Source of the DNA: a bacterium
Lineage (GTDB): Bacteria > Desulfobacterota > Binatia > HRBIN30 > CADEER01
NCBI GenBank assembly: GCA_030430165.1
Contig: JAUIGL010000058.1
Coordinates: forward strand, 1-40,362
Length of the DNA: 40,362 bases
Direction of reading: 5' to 3'
The notes under the pieces were generated by a model that worked only from the letters and a program-made list of their open reading frames with translations, made no database searches and was not told the origin of the DNA. Positions 35,230 through 40,362 of the stretch are shown here, piece after piece. How positions within the stretch are numbered: position 1 is the first letter of the stretch; the number at the start of each line of letters is the position of its first letter. A program made the translations under genes and the position numbers.

Positions 35230-35847
35230 TTGCCCGTGCGCGCGCCACGGTTTTCGGACTCGGTCTTCATCAACTGTCCGTTCGACGCTGACTACTGGCC
35301 GCTCTTCGAAGCGCTCATCTTCACAATCGTCGACTGCGGCTTTGTGCCCCGGTGCGCTCTGGAAGAACCCGATTCGGGTCAAGCCCGAGTTTCTCGAATC
35401 GAGAAGCTCGTCCAAGCTTGCCAGTACTCCATCCACGACATCTCTCGCATCGAACTGACACCGAGATTTCCGCGTTTCAACATGCCGTTCGAGTTGGGGC
35501 TCGACCTCGGCTACCGTGCATTCGGCCCAGTGACCGCGAAGCGAAAGCGTTGCCTGGTGTTGGACACCAAGCGCTTTCGCTACCAAGAGTTCTTCTCCGA
35601 CATCGCGGGACAGGACATTCGCGCACACGACAATCAACCGGATCAACTGATCACCGAGGTGCGCAATTGGCTCAAGTCGATCTCGAGGCGAAAGACGATA
35701 CCAGGCCCGAAGCCAATCCGGACCCACTTCGCCCGGTTCTCCGCCGTGCTTCCTGAATACTGCGACCGCCTCGGACTCGATCGTGACGACATTCAGTTTG
35801 CTGAGTACGTGACGATGGTCGAGGAGTGGCTGAAGTCCGCCAAGTAG
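35230..35847 (+). CDS. TIR/nucleoside 2-deoxyribosyltransferase-like protein
   Basis: This is a 205-residue cytoplasmic protein. Its pattern is SDSVFINCPFDADYWPLFEAL...CGFVPRCALE...SRIEKL...YSIHDIS...RFNMPFELGLDLG...KRCLVLD...SDIAGQDIRAH...VRNWLKS. This outlines an alpha/beta flavodoxin-like fold with an FELG motif (Glu88) where TIR NADases and nucleoside deoxyribosyltransferases carry their catalytic Glu. I recognise the pattern as a widespread uncharacterised family that is often sporadic. An NAD- or nucleotide-cleaving defence role is inferred. The start is TTG at 35230 or GTG two codons later. The gene is bracketed by CTGGTCAGACCAG copies at 34856, 35861 and 36069. Confidence 0.65.
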   Translation: MPVRAPRFSDSVFINCPFDADYWPLFEALIFTIVDCGFVPRCALEEPDSGQARVSRIEKLVQACQYSIHDISRIELTPRFPRFNMPFELGLDLGYRAFGPVTAKRKRCLVLDTKRFRYQEFFSDIAGQDIRAHDNQPDQLITEVRNWLKSISRRKTIPGPKPIRTHFARFSAVLPEYCDRLGLDRDDIQFAEYVTMVEEWLKSAK

Positions 35848-35860
35848 CTCTGTAGCGACA

Positions 35861-35873
35861 CTGGTCAGACCAG
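35861..35873. repeat. CTGGTCAGACCAG motif (copy D)
   Basis: A perfect 6+1+6 palindrome lies 14 bases after the stop of the TIR-like gene. Unlike copies A, B, C and E it is preceded by GCGACA and followed by GATTGC, so only the 13-mer core is conserved here. Confidence 0.75.
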
Positions 35874-35889
35874 GATTGCTACACAATCA

Positions 35890-35980
35890 ACACACTTCTC
35901 CAACGGGAGAGGTGGGGCGCCAGCCAGAGTGAGGGTTCACCAGACGCCCTCGCGCAGTGAGGCTCCGTCAATAATCTTAC
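35890..35980. repeat. REP-like repeat, copy 3
   Basis: TTCTCCAACGGGAGAGG is followed by GAGTGAGGGTTCACCAGACG and the end module CCTCGCGCAGTGAGGCTCCGT. Order and wording match 18361-18480 and 29085-29217. The copy is compact and lacks the first hairpin. Confidence 0.7.
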
Positions 35981-35984
35981 CGGT

Positions 35985-36081
35985 CCACTTCTAGGGGCAA
36001 AATGCGCACTCTAAGGATCAAATCGAGGCCGATTTGGAATCAATTCGCCCTTACATCCAATAGTTACGCTGGTCAGACCAG
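35985..36081. repeat. Repeat unit Y plus CTGGTCAGACCAG (copy B)
   Basis: GGTCCACTTCTAGGGGCAAA followed by ATGCGCACTCTAAGG is followed about 50 bases later by GTTACGCTGGTCAGACCAG (13-mer at 36069-36081) and AAATGGTTAG. Copy A at 30820 has the same two-part build with diverged middle sequence. It lies 62 bases past the 3' end of the gene at 36143. Confidence 0.75.
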
Positions 36082-36142
36082 AAATGGTTAGCGCACACTC
36101 GTCGACGACCGGCGACTTCCTCGCGATCGCCGTGTCGTCTAG

Positions 36143-38839
36143 TCAGCACCCGTCGAGCGAGGCGGTGACGCCGGCGATCAACTCGGCGATCGTGACACGG
36201 TTGTCGCCGTTTGCGTCGGCCGCGAGACACGACTCAGCGATGTCGACGCCGAGCGCGATTCGGACCGCCGTAATGAGCTCCGCGATGGTCACTCGACCAT
36301 CGGAGTTGCAGTCAGCGGCGCATACGGAACGAGGGAGGCCGACCCGCCAGACTTCGAGCCCGCTTAACCCGTCATCGCCGACGAAGTAGAGGTAATCCGG
36401 ACGAAGCGACAGGGAGTGGCTTCGCGCCGACAATCGACCCGGCCGGAACTCGGAGAAGGCGAGGTCTGTGCCTTCCGGTGTCCCATTGGTCACGAAAATC
36501 TCGTCACCCAACTCAGGTGTCGTCGCCAGGAAGTAGACAACACGGCCATCAGTAACGAACTCCCTCGGCTGGCTAGATGCAGCACCAGGCACGAGATCAC
36601 GGACCAGTCGGGTCCCCTCCGTAGTCCCATCGGTAATCCAGACTTCGCCACCGAGATCAGGGGTCAACAGACCAAACACGATCGTTCGCCCGTCACCAAC
36701 ATCGCTCATATTCGCAGACGTACCTCCCATCCCGCTCGGCTCTGGAAACGCGCGAATAAGCTTGGTCCCAGAGGATGTGCCGTCCGACCACCACAGCCCA
36801 CTGTCGACGAAGAAGTACGCACCGCCACCAGCCGGATGCATTTCCTCAGGACCGAATGTCGGTCCATCGACTTCTACCTCGAGCAACAAGACGGGCGATT
36901 TCGGGGAAGCGTCGGTCCACCAAAGCTTCCAAACGTTCTCGACCGTCGTGCCGAACAAGACTCCGCCTGAGATCGACGTAAACGCATTCGGACGCGACCC
37001 TTCCTCGCCCGGAGCGGTATCCTCGAGGAGAAACGTCCCGTTCTCGGTGCCGTCACTGACCCAAACCTCCTCGCCGAACTCGTTCATATCGGCGGCATAG
37101 ACGAGGTTTCCACCGACGACACCGACTCCCCTACCCGGATGGTATGCAGGACCGAGCCGCCGCGCACCGTCGAGATCCGGATCCGCGAGATAAAAGGAAC
37201 TCCCGGCCGCGAAGAAGAGATCCCCCCGCTGAACCGATACCGAAGACGGCCCTCTCTGGGATGTCGAGCGAAATATCGGCTCGGCCTGACCGCCCGCCGG
37301 AGCGATTCGAAGCAGAGATGGAGGGTCGCTGAAAACAGCGTAGCCCTCAAATGCCGTGATCTCTACCTGTATAGAGAAAGACGTGTCGACGTAGTGCAGG
37401 AGATCCAACCCCAACGCCTCGCTCCAGCGCCAGATTTCCCTGCGTGAGTTGGATGCGCCGAAGACCAAAGAATCACCAATCCACGTCAACTCACCCGGGC
37501 GCGATTCCGGCGTCACCACATCGGGCGCGAGGTTGGCCACCAAGTGTGTGCCCGCCACGGTTCCATCCGATACCCAGGGCTCAGAGCCAACCGCGCCATC
37601 GTCGGCAGCGAAAAGCGCGATGCCGTCGAACCCGAATAATTGCGTCGATGGTTCGAGCTCGGTGGCGCCGACCGGAACGGTCGCGGCCGCCGTTCCATCG
37701 GTTGAGAAAAGGGTCGGGCCATCCGGATCAAAAACCGAGATCAGCACACGATCCCCGATCGATACTCCTCCGGAAAAACCGTTTGTATCGGGCCAATCCA
37801 GGATGCGCTCGTTCAGCCCGGGCTCGGTCTCGACGCTCCACACTCCACTGCGGCCGTCTTCGCCGACTCCGAAAAGCAACACCCCAGAACGGAAAGGGAC
37901 CAACCCTGAGTGAAAACGCGCGAGGCCGTCGATCGTCAACTGCCGAGGAGCTCCGGCGTTCGAGGGCACCTGCCAGAGTGAGTCAACGGACCAAAAGTAA
38001 GCGTAGTCTCCAGCACTCACGATTCGATTCGGATGGTACAGCGTCTCCGATATCGCTACCGTCCCAGCAGCAGTCCCATCGGATCGTACAACTCGATACC
38101 CGACTCCCGCATCCTCCAGGTAGACGAGGACGTCACCCACAACACCACCGCTCCCCGGGCGGGGGAAAGAACCACCGGGTCCCGGCGTTCGGTCGATGAC
38201 GATGGACGTCCCGGCCTTGGTTCCGTCGGAGTGCCAGAGCTCCACACCTTCTGCGTCCGAATACCAAGCGAAGAGAAACTCCGACGGGAGGACGGCGAAT
38301 ACGTCGTCACGGAGATCGTTGATCTTGGAAGCCGTCAAGAAGGTCTCGACCGAATCCCCGTCGGTCCGCCAAATGTGGCGAAGGCCCGCCGACTCGTTGG
38401 TGACGAAGAACCAGACCCAGCCGTTGAACGTGAAGACGCTGTCCGCAACACCGTCGTATACTCCGACTCTGATTGCGCTACCCGGTTCGCCCGACACGCT
38501 CCACAGCTCGAATTCCTCCTCGCCGACGGGTTGCGGAACGTGCTGGAGGTAAATGACCCGATCGCCCAAGGAAGCGAGGTGGGTTACGCGATTTCCCTCG
38601 TTGCCCGCGGTTAGGGGCAGGGTTCCATCCTCACTCAGGTCGGTAACCCAGATCTGCCGGCCCTCGACGGGCGTCGTCGCAACGAAGAAGTATCGCCCGC
38701 CGATTTCCAGGAAACCGGTAGGCTGAGAAGATCCGGGAAATGTCTCAGGCCGTGCGTCGGCGACGAGCTCGTACTCGGCCACACTGACTCCGCACACCAC
38801 CACGATCAGGGCGATCGAGCCCAACAGGATGCGCATCAC
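36143..38839 (-). CDS. Large secreted propeller-like repeat protein with dockerin-like C-terminus
   Basis: This is an 898-residue exported protein with the signal peptide MMRILLGSIALIVVVCGVSVAE. At least eight loosely repeated units follow, with the core W-x-S/T-DGT-xx-GT-x-L/V (ELWHSDGTKAGT, VVRSDGTAAGT, PWVSDGTVAGT, VWVSDGTENGT, WWSDGTSSGT, VWITDGTTEGT). Each is followed by a strand and a D-x-x-P-G turn, suggesting a beta-propeller or ELV-type surface repeat. The C-terminus is [25 protein letters not shown]...SCLAADANGDNRVTIAELIAGV...LDGC, two calcium-loop-like repeats homologous to those at 29293. Base composition is less GC-rich than the housekeeping genes, hinting at separate ancestry. 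Function is unknown. Confidence 0.82.
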   Translation of the reverse strand: MMRILLGSIALIVVVCGVSVAEYELVADARPETFPGSSQPTGFLEIGGRYFFVATTPVEGRQIWVTDLSEDGTLPLTAGNEGNRVTHLASLGDRVIYLQHVPQPVGEEEFELWSVSGEPGSAIRVGVYDGVADSVFTFNGWVWFFVTNESAGLRHIWRTDGDSVETFLTASKINDLRDDVFAVLPSEFLFAWYSDAEGVELWHSDGTKAGTSIVIDRTPGPGGSFPRPGSGGVVGDVLVYLEDAGVGYRVVRSDGTAAGTVAISETLYHPNRIVSAGDYAYFWSVDSLWQVPSNAGAPRQLTIDGLARFHSGLVPFRSGVLLFGVGEDGRSGVWSVETEPGLNERILDWPDTNGFSGGVSIGDRVLISVFDPDGPTLFSTDGTAAATVPVGATELEPSTQLFGFDGIALFAADDGAVGSEPWVSDGTVAGTHLVANLAPDVVTPESRPGELTWIGDSLVFGASNSRREIWRWSEALGLDLLHYVDTSFSIQVEITAFEGYAVFSDPPSLLRIAPAGGQAEPIFRSTSQRGPSSVSVQRGDLFFAAGSSFYLADPDLDGARRLGPAYHPGRGVGVVGGNLVYAADMNEFGEEVWVSDGTENGTFLLEDTAPGEEGSRPNAFTSISGGVLFGTTVENVWKLWWTDASPKSPVLLLEVEVDGPTFGPEEMHPAGGGAYFFVDSGLWWSDGTSSGTKLIRAFPEPSGMGGTSANMSDVGDGRTIVFGLLTPDLGGEVWITDGTTEGTRLVRDLVPGAASSQPREFVTDGRVVYFLATTPELGDEIFVTNGTPEGTDLAFSEFRPGRLSARSHSLSLRPDYLYFVGDDGLSGLEVWRVGLPRSVCAADCNSDGRVTIAELITAVRIALGVDIAESCLAADANGDNRVTIAELIAGVTASLDGC

Positions 38840-38945
38840 TCGGAACAGCCCCGTGTCCGCTTCGGTCGGTCTCGCAAACTCATACTGCTACGCCAGTAAG
38901 ACCACGCATTGACGACAGAAACCCCTTCGGCTTCGAAGCCAGGAA

Positions 38946-39578
38946 TCAATCCGAACGAGAGCTCTGCGAGAGCCAGTGGCCAGCTTCGCCGAAGAACGCG
39001 ACCTGCCAGGTGCCGTGGTCGTTGAACGCCAACCACACGAGCAAGTCGTCGCCCGATTGCCCGTCCTGGAACCGGGTGAACGCGACCTCACCACTGATGC
39101 TCGTAGCCAATACAGACAGATGGGCAGGGTCTGCCGTATCGATGGCGCCGCAGATCACCGGCCCTCGATAGGCACCGTCGAAACGAATCACCCTCAGATC
39201 CACCTGTTCGATCTTTCCGGACGCCCTCAGGCGCTCGTTGAGCCGCGACGCGGTGACCTGAAACGCATCCCGCAGGCCCGGGCTCTCTCCCGGGCGGTAC
39301 AACTCCCCCCACAGCGCGTCGTACTCACCACGTGCGATCCGATCCAACGCCGCCGCGGCAGCCTGCGATATCGCCGAGCGCACAGTTGGATCAACGTCCT
39401 TACTGTCGATGCATGTCGCCACCGAGGGCAGCGCATCCTCGGAACCCCTAGGCTGCAAGCGCGAACTGATACCCACGGACGGCCGATCAGGGAAAGGCGT
39501 GCCGCTCCGCGAGACCCCGCAACTGCTCAGCGCAACGGCCAACAGAGTCACGAGCCCAGCTACCACAACCGTACGCAC
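38946..39578 (-). CDS. Hypothetical lipoprotein
   Basis: This is a 210-residue protein with a canonical lipobox (VRTVVVAGLVTLLAVALSSCG; LSSC). After a flexible segment comes a mixed alpha/beta domain (AISQAAAAALDRIARGEYDALWGEL...ISGEVAFTRFQDGQSGDDLLVWLAFNDHGTWQVAFFGEAGHW) with the look of small NTF2-like or DUF4019-type stress domains. That resemblance is weak. GTG at 39578 is preferred because GGGGAGGGGAG lies just upstream and the lipoprotein signal starts there. The open frame to 39677 would run through the repeat at 39600. It is on the same strand as the next gene, 106 bases away. Confidence 0.7.
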   Translation of the reverse strand: MRTVVVAGLVTLLAVALSSCGVSRSGTPFPDRPSVGISSRLQPRGSEDALPSVATCIDSKDVDPTVRSAISQAAAAALDRIARGEYDALWGELYRPGESPGLRDAFQVTASRLNERLRASGKIEQVDLRVIRFDGAYRGPVICGAIDTADPAHLSVLATSISGEVAFTRFQDGQSGDDLLVWLAFNDHGTWQVAFFGEAGHWLSQSSRSD

Positions 39579-39599
39579 CCACAGATCTCCCCTCCCCAC

Positions 39600-39697
39600 G
39601 GCTCTGCGCGAGGAAATTCTCTGGAATCGTCTACCGCCCCCGCTCACCCACAGCCCGGATCCGTGCTCATCCATCATATTGACGCTGGTCAGACCAG
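39600..39697. repeat. Half of repeat unit X plus CTGGTCAGACCAG (copy E)
   Basis: GGCTCTGCGCGAGGAAATTC and TCTGGAATCG...CCGCCCCCGC match 34803-34846, but only the right arm of the inverted repeat is present. GACGCTGGTCAGACCAGAATGG follows (13-mer at 39685-39697). The motif overlaps the end of the next gene. On the minus strand ACCATTCTGGTCTGA supplies that gene's last four codons and its stop. Confidence 0.75.
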
Positions 39698-40237
39698 AAT
39701 GGTTGAGGAAGTCTGCTCTACTGAGGGCAAAGGAAGAGGCTGCGTTCCGTCGTACCCACGATCACGTCTGAAAAACCACTGTTCTCCCAAATGCTTGAGC
39801 GTTGCTGATTCCAACTCCGAATAGCTACTCGACTGCCAATCGCGGGGGTCCGGCGAAAGTTCCACAATGACCCCTCCACCGAGTTCCTCAGTCCTCACCC
39901 CCGGGGTAGAAAGTAGTCGATCGAAACCAACCACTCGGGACTGCTGCGGCCCGAAATAGTTCTGCCAGTACAACCCTGGGAGCGCTCGGGAGATGTCCAA
40001 ACCTATTGCGCGGGTCACCCTGCCCCCCGACTCCATATTCTTGGCCCAGTACTCCTCGGTGGTCGAGCACACCGCGTACCACGGATCCAGTCTTTCGACG
40101 ATCGCCCTAAGAACCCTTCTCTCCCAGTCGGGCGCTCGTAGGCCCTCAATCTTCGCTCGTCGTATTTGGAAGGTGATGCTATTTCCCCATCGCTTGGAAG
40201 TTCCGATCGGTTTCAACAACCACTCGTCGTGGCTCAC
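39689..40237 (-). CDS. Hypothetical immunity-like protein, 5' end at an IS junction
   Basis: This is an open frame of 182 codons beginning with GTG at 40237, with an in-frame stop 15 bases upstream inside the IS end. The protein (NSITFQIRRAKIEGL...WERRVLRAIVERLDPWYAVC...LPGLYWQNYFGPQQSRVVGFDRLLSTPGVRTEELGGGVIVELSPDP) recalls the LYWxNFFGP...EELGDGGxLLxLSxxP pattern of Imm52-like or other polymorphic-toxin immunity families. That recognition is tentative. Because the first codon touches the IS terminus exactly, the true N-terminus was probably removed and this may be a pseudogene. Its last four codons come from repeat copy E. Confidence 0.55.
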   Translation of the reverse strand: MSHDEWLLKPIGTSKRWGNSITFQIRRAKIEGLRAPDWERRVLRAIVERLDPWYAVCSTTEEYWAKNMESGGRVTRAIGLDISRALPGLYWQNYFGPQQSRVVGFDRLLSTPGVRTEELGGGVIVELSPDPRDWQSSSYSELESATLKHLGEQWFFRRDRGYDGTQPLPLPSVEQTSSTILV

Positions 40238-40362
40238 TGAACCGCCCCGGGTTTATCGGAGGCTGCGTCACATGAGTCCAGCCTCCAGGGCTGGGGCATC
40301 TTGGTTGCGGTAGTAGGCCTCTTCGTACTCCGCCGGCGGCACGTTGCCAATGGGCTTGAGCA
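40238..40362 (-). mobile_element. 3' end of an IS3-family insertion sequence
   Basis: The element continues beyond the window. Its terminus reads TGAACCGCCCCGGGTTTATC on the plus strand from 40238, a typical IS3-family inverted-repeat end starting TGAACC. It encloses the C-terminal transposase codons ending at 40268. The other end, and thus the target duplication, is not visible. Confidence 0.75.
40268..40362 (-). CDS. IS3-family transposase (OrfB/integrase part), C-terminal fragment
   Basis: The minus strand encodes LKPIGNVPPAEYEEAYYRNQ and then DAPALEAGLM before TGA. The IGNVPPAEYE...YY wording is the usual end of the rve-type integrase of IS3-family elements, which cuts and joins IS ends through a DDE active site lying outside this window. 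Only about 31 codons are seen because the window ends here. Confidence 0.8.
   Translation of the reverse strand, partial: LKPIGNVPPAEYEEAYYRNQDAPALEAGLM

Noticed and set aside
34856..36081. Integron attC sites around the TIR-like gene
   Set aside because: The conserved attC core pair RYYYAAC/GTTRRRY with matched inner boxes could not be found. The shared sequence is a 13-base palindrome instead.
30918..39697. CTGGTCAGACCAG as a set of simple FadR/GntR operators
   Set aside because: The sequence suits such a site, but all copies lie near gene 3' ends and inside longer repeats, so a promoter operator role is not supported by position.

Overview
The window is a high-GC bacterial chromosome segment. 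The first 29 kb is mostly housekeeping: a division and cell-wall (dcw) cluster, RNase P RNA, an rpsU-cvpA-dnaG-rpoD block, prmA-rsmE, gshB and two tRNA genes. The last 11 kb is accessory. A Gram-negative cell plan is supported by gshB, lipoprotein and outer-membrane-type proteins and a classical MraZ operator. Two secreted proteins end in paired, calcium-loop-like repeats (DCxxDxxVTIAELI...ALG...C). I associate these with Candidatus Binatota and related former deltaproteobacterial lineages. That lineage call is an inference from memory, not a measurement.

Layout. 1-290: three hairpins at the end of the dcw cluster. 291-14826 (minus): mraZ-ftsL-ftsI-murF-mraY-murD-ftsW-murG-murC-murB-ftsQ-ftsA-ftsZ, almost all joined by 4-base ATGA/GTGA stop-start overlaps. 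rsmH, murE and ddl are absent from their usual slots. Upstream of mraZ are a TTGACA promoter and a 10-bp-periodic MraZ operator. 15370-17631 (plus): a membrane protein with an embedded spermidine-synthase-like domain. 17855-18211 (minus): RNase P RNA. 18528-23826 (minus): rpsU, cvpA, dnaG, rpoD, a CAT-anticodon tRNA and a zinc-ribbon coiled-coil protein. 24222-24950 (minus): a glycerophosphodiester phosphodiesterase between two remarkable hairpin arrays. 25240-26804 (plus): prmA-rsmE. 26994-27695 (plus): an EBP/EXPERA-like membrane protein. 27881-28840 (minus): gshB. 28953-29025: tRNA-Phe.

From 29 kb on there are envelope or secreted proteins: a Thr/Pro-linker protein with a dockerin-like end, a serine hydrolase lipoprotein, a beta-helix protein, an outer-membrane protein, a large kelch/propeller-like repeat protein and a lipoprotein. 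There is also a TIR/deoxyribosyltransferase-like gene with a small basic ORF just upstream. The window ends in the 3' part of an IS3-family element whose end abuts the first codon of a probably truncated gene.

The most unusual signal is the repeat landscape. Four non-core genes are each bracketed by a matched pair of one repeat class: (i) TCTGCG-rich palindromes around the 15.4-17.6 kb gene; (ii) inverted arrays of hairpins separated by GTCCCAA/TTGGGAC around the phosphodiesterase; (iii) CAGCGTCCATC-type palindromes around the EBP-like gene; (iv) the 13-mer CTGGTCAGACCAG around the TIR-like gene. That 13-mer occurs five times between 30.9 and 39.7 kb, always near gene 3' ends. Within each GTCCCAA array there are four forward motifs followed by four reverse motifs.
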